Part shown: piece by piece, positions 48,518 to 59,832 of the stretch | How the letters are laid out: every line of letters starts with the position of its first letter | Numbering within the stretch: position 1 is the first letter of the stretch | NCBI GenBank assembly: GCA_963281255.1 | Contig: OY725502.1 | Span: forward strand, 124,001 to 188,000 | Reading direction: 5' to 3' | DNA: 64,000 bases | From: Aphrocallistes beatrix | Lineage: Eukaryota > Porifera > Hexactinellida > Sceptrulophora > Aphrocallistidae | The notes under the pieces: generated by a model | Databases searched by the model: none | Seen by the model: only the letters and a program-made list of their open reading frames with translations | What the model was told of the DNA's origin: nothing | Made by a program: the position numbers and the translations under genes

Positions 48518-49749
48518 ATGGCTTCTAGATTTCCAACAGAGACGGTATTTGATAGAATAACTCAGGAAATTCTCCAAACTTTTGATGAATTCATCCATCA
48601 GCTGACTTTGAGGAGGGATCAGTTATTGGCAGAAGTGGAGGGAAGAAGAAATGATTTCGAACGGAGAAAGAAGGCTCAAGAAGAAACTTTGAAAACTTTG
48701 GAGAATATTCAAAGTCAACTCGAACAACTGAACTCTCAACAGAATCCAGCATCCAATCAGATTCAATCTTCTCTAGCTCCTGTTCAGAAACAGATCGATG
48801 AGATAGTTCAATCTCCTAACTTCAAGTTTGAATGTCAGACAGGAATGATAGCCGAAAAATTGAAAAATATCGGATCTATTCTCTTAAATGACGCACCAGT
48901 ATTAACGATCAACTATCTCAGTAAATTGAAAGCTAGTAAAATGATTGCATGCGAATCTCTAACTTCTCTCTTCGTGTCCGCGACCAAGTTGTATGTAATT
49001 CAAGGATCTGAATGGGACTTAAATGTTCAAGTCTATAACATGAAAGATTGGAGTTCTCAACAAAACATACGAGGCGGCAACATAAAACCTAAGGCAATTG
49101 TAGCTGATGATAATCATTGTTATGTGACTTGCGTCAAAGATTCTGATCATTCGGACAGTCCAGTAACATATCTAATTTCCAAATTTGAGAGTAGTACATT
49201 AAAAGTTATTCGTGATGAGGAGTTCTATGGATATATAAAACAGAAAAAAATTACTGTGCCAGATTTAATTGTGAGCATGGCAATTTCAGAAAATGAGATA
49301 TTTTTAGCTCATGGTAGTAACATTCGCGTTTATGATAAGAATCTAGACTACAAAACACAATTAGAATCAACAATCCCAGATGCATTCAATTCAAAGACGA
49401 CAAACTGTATGTTCTGAATGACAGTAACAGTCTTACTGTCTTCAATTCTTCACTGCAAAAAATTGGATCTTCACATCAGTTTTCCAAGCCTTTAACCAAT
49501 CAAAATCTTGGAAGTAAAGTTAAGGCTAAATCCCATAATGTTAGATCTTTCTGCTTAGATCCATCAGGAAACGCTCTTCTAGCCACAGAGAAGAAGATCG
49601 TAGTACAGTCTCCTAGTGGTGAGGAGCTTTACACGATTGGAAAGAACTGTCAATGCAATGAAGATATCTCAGGCTGTAGTTCTGTGGGAGTCTATGAAGA
49701 TAGAATTCTAGTGGCATGCAAGAATCTTAACTCCATCAAAATATTCTAG
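48518..49749 (+). pseudogene. Coiled-coil/propeller protein, array copy 1, frameshifted
   Basis: The gene starts MASRFPTETVFDRITQEI and has the same coiled-coil stalk and following beta-propeller as copies 2-4. Near 49360 it has one base fewer than the others (gaatcaac versus gaattcaac). The first frame then ends at 49417 after TTNCMF. The propeller end continues in the next frame (NSLTVFNSSLQKIGSS, LDPSGNALLATEKK) to TAG at 49747-49749. The remainder is well conserved, so the loss is recent or is a sequence error. An acceptor-like cttgtgtag lies two bases before the ATG. Confidence 0.7.
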
Positions 49750-51218
49750 AATAGGCTCTACTTTACTTCGAAATTAGAACTTTTCATAGTTTAGAATCTT
49801 TAGATACTCGCATTATTAGTTTTTAGATGTATTCAGATAGGTTAGGATTCAATGTGTCGTTTAGTTCACATCACTTATTAGTTATACTAGCTTAGTGTCA
49901 CAGACAATTATTTACTCATCATAAATTATGACGTATTTATCACTTTTAAAATACTTATTTTCAATTTTATAAACTCGACACATTATCCAGGAGGGACATT
50001 ATTACTTTTTGTTCCATTAAACCCAGGAATATGATAGAAAGGTTCCTATACTTAACTACGAGACCATGATATGATTCTGAGGAATGCAAAGATAGTTCTT
50101 TCTTTTGGAGGTAGCTGCAATTAGAGTATACTATTATTAGGATTTATTATTTGACTTACATCTACATAACTACGAGACCAGATTCTAAGGAATACAAAAA
50201 AATTGACTTCCTTTTGGGATGATTGTTCGAAGATAGGCTTGTCACATATATTTCGAGATATAGGGATGGGGGCAAGGTTGAGTCAAATCAATTTGATTTG
50301 AAAAAAACTTCATTTTTTGATTTGATTTGATTGAGTTGGTTAATAAGAAATGATTGAGTTGATTGATCTGAATGTTGTCATTAGATGAAATAAAATGATC
50401 TGAATTATCTGAAATTTCATTTAAATTAATTGAATTGAATTGAATTGATTTGATTTGAATTGAATTGATTTGAACTGATTATAATTGATTCGAGTTATCT
50501 GAATTTGATTTTTATTTGAATGACCGTATATACTCGAATAGTTGCCCTCGAACCATCCCCCTCCAAAAAGAAGGTTCTAAATTTCTTGGTTCACTCGTGC
50601 GGTTATATTTATCGAAAGCTCTCTTGCATATGTATTGTGAAACATTTATTTTTCTTCAGGGGCTAAATGCTAAATGGGGCTAAAAAATTTCTACGGTATC
50701 TGAATTGAATTAAATTGAATTGAATTGAATTGATTTGAATTGAATTGATTTGAATTGAATTGAATTGAATTGATTTGAATTGAATTGATTTGAATTGAAT
50801 TGAATTGAATTGATTTGAATTGAATTGAATTGAATGATTAAAATGAATGAGCTGAACGATTTGAATAAGCGCAAATGATTGAATTGATTGATCTGGTGTG
50901 TTTTATGTAAATGATCAGATGCAATATTACAAAAAAATAATTCAAATCATTGAGTTTGACACAACCTTGGATGGGGGTACCAATCATTTCGTTGCTATTC
51001 GAGTATTTGATTTCCTTTTGGAGGTGTTTGTTCGAGGATGGCTGTTAGAGTATTCTATTATTAGTTTTCCATGTTTGGGTAATTTGATTACTTCACCCAC
51101 ACTGGGACGCCTGATGTAAACACGAAGTGTTTGCTAACCTCGTAACACAATATATATAACCTCATAATCAAATCACAAGTATAGTTTTAAATATTTTGTA
51201 TATTTCCGTTGTAGACTT
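49750..51218. other. Intergenic with TGAAT-type satellite
   Basis: From 50278 to about 50870 the sequence is dominated by ttgaa/ttgat pentamers (long runs of gaattgaattgatttgaa). A unique island between about 50520 and 50700 splits the array. No gene is seen. Confidence 0.6.
50278..50870. repeat. Pentanucleotide (TTGAA/TTGAT)n satellite
   Basis: A two-part array of five-base units, purest at 50701-50835. There are no long-range higher-order units beyond alternation of gaatt and gattt. Confidence 0.85.
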
Positions 51219-52412
51219 ATGGCTTCTAGGTTTTCAACAGAGACTGTATTTGATAGAATATCTCAGGAAATTTCTAAAACCTTCAATGAACTAATTAAAC
51301 AGCTGACTGTGAGGAGGGATCAGCTATTGGCAGAAGTAGAGGGAAGAAGAAAAGATTTCGAATTGAGAATGAAGACTCAAGAAGAAACTTTGAAAACTTT
51401 GGAGAATATTCAAAGTCAACTCGAACAACTGAACTCTCAACAGAATCCAGCATCCAATCAGATTCAGTCTTCTCTAGCTCCTGTTCAGAAACAGATCGAT
51501 GAGATAACTCAACCTCCTAACTTCAAGTTTGGATGTCAGAAAGAAAAGATAACTGAAAGATTAAAAAATATCGGAACTATTCTTCTAAATGATGCACCAT
51601 TATTACCGATCAATTATTTCAGTAAAGTGAAAGCTAGTCAGGCGATTACATGCCAGTATCTAAACTCTCTCTACGTCTACTCGACAGATTTGTATGTAAT
51701 TCAAGGACCTATATCGAGTTCAAATATTGAAGTTTTTGATGCAAATGATTGGAGTTCTAAATACGTTATAAAAGAGGAAGACATGATACCTAAAGCAGTT
51801 GTAGCTGATGAACATCATTGCTATGTCGTATTTTCTGATTCGTGGTTTATAGAATCTTCCATTTCAAAGTTTGAGAAAAGTACTCTGAATAATATTCGAA
51901 GTGAGAGTATTAAACCAATTTATCCAGAAATTGTGAGTATGGCAAAGTTAGGAAATGAGATATTTGTAACAGATGGAAAATATATTCGCATTTTTGATAC
52001 GGATCTAAACTACAGAAGACGATATGAATTCAACAAAGTCAGATGTATTCAATTTAAAGACGACAATTTATATGTTTTAGATGACAATAACAGTCTTAAT
52101 ATCTTCAATTCTTCACTACAAAAAATTGGAACTTCACACCAGTTTTTCAAGCCTTCAACCAATCAAAACTCTGGAAATAAAGATAAGGCTAAACCTCATA
52201 AAATTTCTTCTTTCTGCTTAGATCCATCAGGAAACGCTATTCTAGCATCAGATGATAAGATCATAGTACAGTCTCCTAATGGTGAGGAGCTATATACGAT
52301 TGGGGACAACTGTCAATGCAATGAAGATATTTCAGGATGTAAATCTGTCGTAGTCTTTAGAGATAATATTATAGTAGCATGCAGGGACCTTAACTGCATC
52401 AAAATCTTCTAG
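51219..52412 (+). CDS. Coiled-coil/beta-propeller protein, array copy 2 (397 aa)
   Basis: Single exon. Residues about 8-115 are a long coiled coil (IKQLTVRRDQLLAEVEGRRK, EETLKTLENIQSQLEQLNSQ, ASNQIQSSLAPVQKQIDEI), like the stalk of TRIM proteins. Residues about 130-397 are repeated beta strands of NHL/propeller type (YVIQG, HCYVVF, IVSMAKLGNEIFVTDGKYIR, RCIQFKDDNLYVLDD, CLDPSGNAILASDDKIIVQS) ending CIKIF. There is no RING or B-box, so any ubiquitin-ligase role would need partners. A TATA-like tatatataac lies about 60 bases upstream and a ttccgttgtag acceptor-like site four bases before the ATG. Function unknown. Confidence 0.8.
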   Translation: MASRFSTETVFDRISQEISKTFNELIKQLTVRRDQLLAEVEGRRKDFELRMKTQEETLKTLENIQSQLEQLNSQQNPASNQIQSSLAPVQKQIDEITQPPNFKFGCQKEKITERLKNIGTILLNDAPLLPINYFSKVKASQAITCQYLNSLYVYSTDLYVIQGPISSSNIEVFDANDWSSKYVIKEEDMIPKAVVADEHHCYVVFSDSWFIESSISKFEKSTLNNIRSESIKPIYPEIVSMAKLGNEIFVTDGKYIRIFDTDLNYRRRYEFNKVRCIQFKDDNLYVLDDNNSLNIFNSSLQKIGTSHQFFKPSTNQNSGNKDKAKPHKISSFCLDPSGNAILASDDKIIVQSPNGEELYTIGDNCQCNEDISGCKSVVVFRDNIIVACRDLNCIKIF

Positions 52413-52948
52413 AATAGAGGCATACTTATGTAGAACTTCTAAATTATGACAGATTCCCTTAGATATTCAGACTAGCTACAAGTATTAGGCGTGGATATTA
52501 TGATTAGTTTATGTAGTTTATTATCACTTATTTATTCTGCTTAAATAGTAATTTACTCATAGAATATTATAGAATATTGTACTGTTAAACTGTCGATATT
52601 TAGGATTAATCATCTCTTCATTTCCCGTATTGGTATTGTGTATAATATCTTGTTCATAGATTCTCATACATAGCTACATCATGACGTCATTGTTACCTTT
52701 AATATTGGATTTCATCTGGATGCATGCACTGATGTTAAGACATGAAATTTAAATATAAGAAATTCAAAACGAAATTATAGCCAACATCTTATCCGCATGT
52801 GAAATTGAGGGATATTGTAGGCGTAACACTAAGTGTTTGGTAACCACAACACAATACAGTATATATAACCTCACAACACAATATATATAACCTCATAATC
52901 AAATCACAAGTATAGTTTTAATTTTTTAAATATTTCCGTTGTAGACTT

Positions 52949-54142
52949 ATGGCTTCTAGGTTTTCAACAGAGACGATATTCGATAGAATATCTCAGGAAA
53001 TTTCTAAAACCTTCAATGAACTAATAAAACAGCTGACTGTGAGGAGGGATCAGTTATTGGCAGAAGTGGAGTCAAAAAGAAAAGATTTCGAACAGAAAAT
53101 GAAGACTCAAGAAGAAACTTTGAAAACTTTGGATAATATTCAAAGTCAACTTAAACAACTGAACTCTCAACAGAATCCAGCATCCAATCAGATTCAGTCT
53201 TCTCTAGCTCCTGTTCAGAAACAGATCGATGAGATAATTCAACCTCCTAACTTAAAGTTTGAATGTCCGACAAGAATGATAACCGAAACTCTAATGAAAT
53301 TAGGTTCTATCCTCCTCAACAATACACCGGTATTAACGATCAATTATTTCAGTAAAATGAAAGCTAGACAAGTTATTCCATGCAAATCTCCATGTTACCT
53401 CCACGTCTCCACAGATGTGTATGTAATTCTTGGGTCTGGATCGAGTTCATATATTGAAGTTTTTGATGCAAAATATTGGCGTTCTAAATACGTTATAAAA
53501 GAGTATCGCATGGAACCTGCAGCAGTTGTAGCTGATGAACATCATTGCTATGTCGTATTTTCTAATTGGAAGGGAGGCTATAGATATTTCATTTCAAAAT
53601 TTGATAAGAGTACTATTATTCAAAGTGAGATGTTTAATGTAGGTAGTCTACGAATTGCGAGTATGGCGAGGTTAAGAAATGAAATATTTGTAGCAGATGA
53701 AAAATATATTCGTGTTTTTGATACGGATCTAAATTCGAGAAGACGATTTGAATTCGACAAAGTCAGATGTATTCAATTTAAAGATGACAACTTCTATGTC
53801 TTAGATAATATTAATACCAGTCTTAATATCTTCGATTCTTCACTACAAAAAATTGGAACTTCACATCAGTTTTCCAAGCCTTTAACCAATCAGAATTCTG
53901 AAGATGAAATTAAACCTCACAATATTAGAGAGTTCTGCTTTGATCCATCAGGAAACGCTCTTCTAGTCAAAGTGAACGAATCAGACCAAGTCGTAGTACA
54001 GTCTTCTAGTGGTGAAGAGCTTTATACGATTGGGGAGGACTGTCAAAGCAATGAAGAGCTATCAAAGTATATTTCTGTGGGAGTGTATGGAGACAATATT
54101 ATAGTAGCATGCAGCTACCTTGACTGCATCAAAATATTCTAG
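52949..54142 (+). CDS. Coiled-coil/beta-propeller protein, array copy 3 (397 aa)
   Basis: Intact paralogue of copy 2 in the same strand and repeat unit. The stalk is nearly unchanged (QSQLKQLNSQQNPASNQIQS). The propeller differs more, especially around 150-215 (VSTDVYVILGSGSSS, NWKGGYRYFISKFDK) and in the last blade (LLVKVNESDQVVVQSSSGEE). This pattern of a constant stalk and variable blades suggests the propeller surface is what diversifies. The start codon and acceptor-like ttccgttgtag|actt context are identical to copies 2 and 4. Confidence 0.8.
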   Translation: MASRFSTETIFDRISQEISKTFNELIKQLTVRRDQLLAEVESKRKDFEQKMKTQEETLKTLDNIQSQLKQLNSQQNPASNQIQSSLAPVQKQIDEIIQPPNLKFECPTRMITETLMKLGSILLNNTPVLTINYFSKMKARQVIPCKSPCYLHVSTDVYVILGSGSSSYIEVFDAKYWRSKYVIKEYRMEPAAVVADEHHCYVVFSNWKGGYRYFISKFDKSTIIQSEMFNVGSLRIASMARLRNEIFVADEKYIRVFDTDLNSRRRFEFDKVRCIQFKDDNFYVLDNINTSLNIFDSSLQKIGTSHQFSKPLTNQNSEDEIKPHNIREFCFDPSGNALLVKVNESDQVVVQSSSGEELYTIGEDCQSNEELSKYISVGVYGDNIIVACSYLDCIKIF

Positions 54143-54712
54143 AATAGAGGCATACTTATGTTGAACTTCTAAATTATGACAGATTCCCTTAGATATTCAG
54201 ACTAGCTACAAATATTAGGCCTAGATATTATGATTAGTTATGTATATGTAGTTTATTATCACTTATTTAATCTGCTTAAATAGTCATTTACTCATAGAAT
54301 ATTATAGAATATTGTACTGTTAAACTGTCGATATTTGGGATTAATCATCTCTTAATTACCCGTATTGGTATTGTGAGGACTCTTGTTCATAGATTCTCAT
54401 AATTAGCTACATCATGACGTCATTGTTATCTTTAATATTGGGTTGCATCTGGATGCATGCACTGACTGATGTTAAGACATGAAATTTATTAAATATAAGA
54501 AATTCAAAACAAAACTATAGCCAACATCTTATCCGCATGTGAAATTGAGGGATATTTTAAGCGTTACACTAAGTGTTTGCTAACCACAACACAATACATA
54601 TAACCTCATAACACAATACCAGTATATATAACCTCATAACACAATATATATAACCTCATAATCAAATCACAAGTATAGTTTTAAATATTTTGTATAATTC
54701 CGTTGTAGACTT

Positions 54713-55921
54713 ATGGCTTCTAGGTTTTCAACAGAAACTGTATTTGATAGAATATCTCAGGAAATTTCCAAAACCTTCAATGAGCTAATTAAACAGCTGA
54801 CTGTGAGGAAGGATCAGCTATTGGCAGAAGTAGAGGGAAGAAGAAAAGATTTCGAACAGAGAATGAAGGCTCAAGAAGAAACTTTGAAAACTTTGGAGAA
54901 TATTCAAAGTCAACTTGAAAAACTGAACTCTCAACAGAATCCAGCATCCAATCAGATTCAGTCTTCTCTAGCTCCTGTTCAGAAACAGATCGATGAGATA
55001 ATTCAACCTCCTAACTTCAAGTTTGAATGTCAGACAAGAATGATAACTGAAACTCTAATGAAATTAGGTTCTATCCTCCTCAACGATACACCAGTATTAA
55101 CGATCAACTATTTCAGTAAAGTGAAAGCTAGTCGAGTTATTCCATGCAAATTTCCAGGTTACCTCTACGTGTACTCGACAGATGTGTATGTAATTCGAGG
55201 ATCTGGATTAAATGAAAGTATTCTAGTCTTTGATGCAAATGATTGGAGTTCTAAATACGTTATAAGAGAAGAAAACATGGAACCTATAGCAGTTCTAGCT
55301 GATGAACATCATTGCTATGTCGTATTTTATGAATGTAATTATAGTAACCAAAGATACTTTATCATTTCAAAATTTGATAAAAGTACTCTAAATATTATTC
55401 GAAGTGAGAGATTTGATCAAAGTCCTCTATCAATTGTGGGAATGGCTAAGTTAGAAAATGAGATATTTGTAGCCGATAGTAAAAAATATATTCGTGTTTT
55501 TGATACGGATCTAAACTCCAGAAGACGATATGAAATCAACAAAGTCAAATGTATTCGATTTAAAGACGACAATTTATATGTTTTAGATGACAATAACAGT
55601 CTTAATATCTTCAATTCTTCACTGCAAAAAATTGGAACTTCACATCAATTTTTCAAGCCTTCAACCAATCAGAATTCTGAGGATGAAGTTAAGGTTAAAT
55701 CTCACTATATTAGATCTTTCTGCTTTGATCCATCTGGAAACGCTATTCTAACCTCAGGAAGTAACAAAGTTATTGTACAGTCTCCTGATGGTGAAGAGCT
55801 TTATACAATCGGTGCGAACTGTCAATGCAATGAAGAGCTCTCATGGTTTGCTTCTGTGGGAGTCTATGGGGACAAGATTCTAGTATCGTGTCAGAACCTT
55901 AACTGCATCAAAATCTTCTAG
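54713..55921 (+). CDS. Coiled-coil/beta-propeller protein, array copy 4 (402 aa)
   Basis: Intact paralogue. It has the same stalk, and its propeller has a few extra residues (ECNYSNQRYFIISKFDKS, DSKKYIRVFDTDL). It ends LNCIKIF. The upstream unit carries an extra duplication of tataacctcataacacaat (54598-54660). It is the last of the array; the next gene (PARN) starts 470 bases downstream. Confidence 0.8.
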   Translation: MASRFSTETVFDRISQEISKTFNELIKQLTVRKDQLLAEVEGRRKDFEQRMKAQEETLKTLENIQSQLEKLNSQQNPASNQIQSSLAPVQKQIDEIIQPPNFKFECQTRMITETLMKLGSILLNDTPVLTINYFSKVKASRVIPCKFPGYLYVYSTDVYVIRGSGLNESILVFDANDWSSKYVIREENMEPIAVLADEHHCYVVFYECNYSNQRYFIISKFDKSTLNIIRSERFDQSPLSIVGMAKLENEIFVADSKKYIRVFDTDLNSRRRYEINKVKCIRFKDDNLYVLDDNNSLNIFNSSLQKIGTSHQFFKPSTNQNSEDEVKVKSHYIRSFCFDPSGNAILTSGSNKVIVQSPDGEELYTIGANCQCNEELSWFASVGVYGDKILVSCQNLNCIKIF

Positions 55922-56389
55922 AATATGAGCATACTTATCTAGAACTTCTAAATTATGACAGATTCCCTCAAGTATTTAGGCCTAGATATTATGATTAGTT
56001 ATGTATTGTAGTTAATCATCACTTATTTATTCTGCTTAAATGTCATTTATTTATTCAATTAGAATATTGTACTGTTAAACTGTCGATATTTGGGATTAAT
56101 CATCTCTAAATTTCCCGTATTAGTATTGTGAAGATATCTTGTTCATAAATTCTCATACATAGCTACATCATGACGTCATTGTTACCTTTAATATTGGGTT
56201 TCATCTTAAGACATGAAATTTAAATCTAGAAAATTCAAAGCGAAATTATAGCCAAACTTCTATACTATTCGTACAACGAAGCAACATCTTACCTCATGTG
56301 AAATTGAGGGATATTTTAGGCGTTTTTAACGATCGAATAATTATGTGCAGTTATAGTATTGTGAGTAGATTTTCCAACACAGTTGTACC

Positions 56390-59300
56390 ATGGATGTAAC
56401 TAAACTCAACTTCAAAGAGAATTTCCAGCGGTTCCAATCCGCTCTCAGCCAATCAGAGTTCGTGGCGGTGGACGCAGAGTTCTCGGGTCTCTACAACAAA
56501 CTGAAACTGAATCCACTCGACGAGTTCTCAGAGAGGTACGATTTGCTGCGAAGGCACCTCAGACAATACATTCTCTTGCAAGTAAGAATAGAATTCTATT
56601 TCCCGCCCAATCAGTCTATATTTATCCTTAGAGCTGGTCTGTCATTAGGAAGAGTTCCATGCTTTTATGGTTAGAGTGACTATTGCCAGAGAATTAAATG
56701 AGCGCGCACTTTTAAAGTGAGAGGCAAGGCGCCATTTTTACTAATAGGCATTCCTTTTAAATATTCTCTGAGAAACTTTTCTTTTTCCTCACTCAAATTT
56801 AAAAAGTAGTCACTTTCTAGTAATTAAGTATTTACTGAAATGCAGCGGTTTTCAACCTTTTTTTGGCTGTAGACACCCCTATTTCAATCTTCCTACATTC
56901 TGTAGACCACCCCCTATATCAATCTTCCTACATTCTGTAGACCACCCCCTATATCAATCTTCCTACATTCTGTAGACCACCCCCTATATCAATCTTCCTA
57001 CATTCTGTAGACACCCCTATATCAATCTTCCTACATTCTGTAGACACCCCTATATCAATTTTCCTATATTCTGTAGACCCCCTCCTATTAACCGTAACAA
57101 AAAGTTTCGAATCCTGTGGATCCCCTGATATCTTCTGTGGACCACTAAGGGATCCATGGACCCCAGGTTGGGAACCACTGCTGTAAGTTTTGTGATAACC
57201 GAAATAGCAATGACCTAAAATTCAAGGTATTTTTTTCTGTGTTTGTTTACACACAACTCTACAGGTAGGGATATGCTGCTACGTATCGGTGACTCCAGGA
57301 GAGTATCTCTGCCATCCTTTCAACTTCAACATATTCCCTTACTGCGCTGATCAGAATAAGGAATTCAACACAGCCTTTCTCTGTGACTCTAACACACTCG
57401 CGTTTCTAGCAGAAAATAAGTGAGTTTGTGAGCATACAACGAATAAGAATATTCCCTTTGAGCATTGCTGTGTTTAGGGGAAATTTTAAATCAGAATACT
57501 GTAAACTGGGGCGACTTTGGCCCTAAGAGGTGACTTTGTCCCGCAATTTTAATAAAATATACTCAAACTTATGAATCAATGTAATCACATTGATAATATG
57601 TTGAATGAAACTCTCAATATATCCAAAGGTATTGAAACCGCAGTATTTCTAAGTTCGAGTATATTTTATTATTTTTGTGGGACAAAGCAACCTCTTAGGA
57701 CCAAAGTCGCCCCAGTTTACGGTACGTCACTCATTATGATGGCAGAGTATCTACAGTGTGATAGTTCGTTCTAATAGTTTTGTCTTTACTATACACTGCC
57801 TCAAATTCCTGGAATTTAGACATTCTTTAAGAGATATCTGAATATTCATTTACATACATGCCAACTGTCCCGTTTTTGGCGGGACGTCCCGCCCTTTTCA
57901 CTCTTCTATATTGAGCTAATTTTCACGAGTGTCCCGATTTTCATGAAATTCCCCATCATGTCCCGCTTCTTTTAAAATTTCATGAATACTTTTCTATTGC
58001 GTCCCGCCATGTCCCGCGAAATTCAACGCTGCGTCCCGCTTTTATATGGCTCAAGTTGGATGTATGTATTTCAGAAGGGGGTATTACTTTACTTCCATTC
58101 AACACAGTAGAACTCGGGATAAGACGTACTTCGGCTTAGTGTACTCATTTTTCTGATACGAAATTCATTTATTATATAGATTCCTATGTATTATCAACTC
58201 GGTTAGTACGTACTTACGGATAATACGTACTTTTTTTCGCTTCCCGGAGGGGTACGTCTTATCCGAGTTCTACCGTATGTCCTTCTCTACAGCTTTGACT
58301 TCAATAAGGTGATCTACTCTGGAGTTCCTTATGTGAATAATGTTAAGAGCCTAATCAAATACGCACATTCCAATCGCCCAGCTACGCCGTTAAGAGGAGC
58401 TCTGAGGAGTGAGACGTCTGGAGAGTTGGAATTCTTAGAGAAATGTATTCTAATGCAGAACTCAGTGGAAAGAAATGTGAATTGGAATCAGTGAGATTTT
58501 GTGTTTCATAGTGTGTATAATATTTATACTAATTATCACCTCCTAATTAATAAATTAATAATTATTTATTAATTAATATATAAGTCTTTTTCAACCTTTT
58601 TTGCCTTTGGACCCCTTGACACCTTCTGTGGACCACTTTTGGTTGGATACCACTGGAATAACATTTATAAAATCTTCAAATGTATCATTTCTCTCAAATG
58701 ATAATTCTTATGAAATTGAGGAACCAAATTATAGTGTTAATTATATTTCTAGGATTAATTATTTCAAATTTATCTCTATTCTTTCTATTCTTAGGACTCT
58801 CCTCCTTTAAACGAACCTTCTTCACAACAGGATTCGCCTAAGGAATGTCCAGAATTAGCTTCCGGTCCAACTATAGAATCCCCCGCACAAATTCCAGAGA
58901 AGGACAGAGGGTTGCCAGGGCAAGAACAAGACTTAACAGACAAATTAGTCGAAATGACTTCATTCAACCAAATCATGTGCCTACTTTCCCGCTCTAACAT
59001 CCCAGTAGTATTCCACAATGCAATTCTAGACCTGTTCCATGTCACGAATATGTTCTTCGGACCTTTGCCTGAAAAGTGGGAAGATTTTAAATGTCGAATT
59101 AATAAATTTTTCCCGAAAATCTACGACACTAAATATCTCGCCTGTGTGGATCCATTCCGTGACTTCACTGATGGATCTTCTCTTCAATCTGTCTGGGAGA
59201 AGTTCAGTGTTAAATTCCCGATAAAAATAGATTTCCCGCCCGAATTCCAGAGGTACACTAACGGTGCTGAGTACCAGCATGAGGCGGGATATGACGCAAT

Positions 59301-59832
59301 GATGACTGGACAAATATTCGGGTGCATGGCATCATTTTGCGCGAAAATGGACAGACACACCAATGAGATTTTCTTCGGTTTGCAAGGGATTTTCCATTTC
59401 GGTGTCACCCGGAGGGATTTACGGCCACAGAGAGACAACGTTATTCATATTTCGACGAAATCCCCTCACGACAATATCGTTAAAGACGAAATAATCGCAC
59501 TTTTGTCACCTTTCTCGAGCGTACAGAATTTCTGGTACCACAACTCTTCAGTTTTTGTTATGCTACGTCGGTCGCTATCGAAGGCAGATTTCTACAAACT
59601 TCGAGGGACCTCGGCTCACAACAAGTACAACATGATGACGTACGATGAGTATTATAAAGCTAAGCGAAAACTGATGTCAGCTGAGAATGAACCGGTTCCA
59701 AAGCGGAATAAAAACCAGAGAGGATATTCTGAGTCCGGTAACAAACCTAAATACCACTCAAAGTACGCTAGTTCGTATGCGAATGGGAGTAATGACGACA
59801 CCGTGTTCCCCAATGTTGATGACTGGCACTAA
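56390..59832 (+). CDS. PARN: PARN-like poly(A)-specific ribonuclease (about 522 aa)
   Basis: A 3'-5' exonuclease that removes poly(A) tails. Exons are 56390-56581, 57265-57419, 58293 to about 58476 (or 58490) and 58795-59832. DEDDh residues are all present: D28 and E30 in FVAVDAEFSGL, Asp in FHNAILDLFH, and His and Asp in HEAGYDAMMTG. FDFNKVIYSGVPYVN matches the family. After the nuclease core, LRPQRDNVIHISTK and the following region align with the RRM-like domain. A basic tail ends FPNVDDWH, as human PARN ends VPDTW. The R3H domain between nuclease halves is not recognisable and is replaced by a Pro/Ser/Glu-rich linker of about 40 residues. The exon 3 donor is uncertain: the best-looking site (58490) is out of phase, while a weaker GT at 58477 is in phase. 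Start context is ccATGG. Confidence 0.85.
56843..57183. mobile_element. hAT-like element with internal tandem array, in PARN intron 1
   Basis: The ends are CAGCGGTTTTCAACCTTT and ggttgggaaccactgctg. Inside, a unit of 35-39 bases (cccctatatcaatcttccta then cattctgtagacca) is repeated about six times from 56875 to 57085. A shrunken relative (tcaaccttttttgcctttgg ... ggataccactg) is near 58587-58655 in the third intron. Confidence 0.7.
57500..57722. mobile_element. TA-flanked miniature element in PARN intron 2
   Basis: The inverted ends ctgtaaactggggcgacttt and aaagtcgccccagtttacgg are flanked by TA. A second inner inverted pair (ggtgactttgtcccgcaa / tgtgggacaaagcaacc, taaaatatactcaaactta / agttcgagtatatttta) makes most of it palindromic. 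Confidence 0.75.
57860..58275. mobile_element. Two miniature elements in PARN intron 2
   Basis: 57860-58050 contains many gtcccgc words (catgccaactgtcccg start), a likely hAT-type remnant. 58104-58275 has the ends cagtagaactcgggataaga and cttatccgagttctaccg, with tacgtactta words inside, a pogo-like element. Both lie before the exon 3 acceptor. Confidence 0.6.

Larger units (their letters stand above)
51120..56330. repeat. Three tandem segmental units each carrying one propeller gene
   Basis: Gene starts at 51219, 52949 and 54713 are spaced 1730 and 1764 bases. Both flanks are copied with the genes: upstream tatataacctcataatcaa and tccgttgtagactt, downstream cttctaaattatgacagatt, ctgttaaactgtcgatattt and catcatgacgtcattgtta. 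Copy 1 at 48518 lacks these flanks. Confidence 0.8.

Noticed and set aside
50278-50870. Possible CRISPR-like or structured array
   Set aside because: Simple pentamer satellite without spacers.
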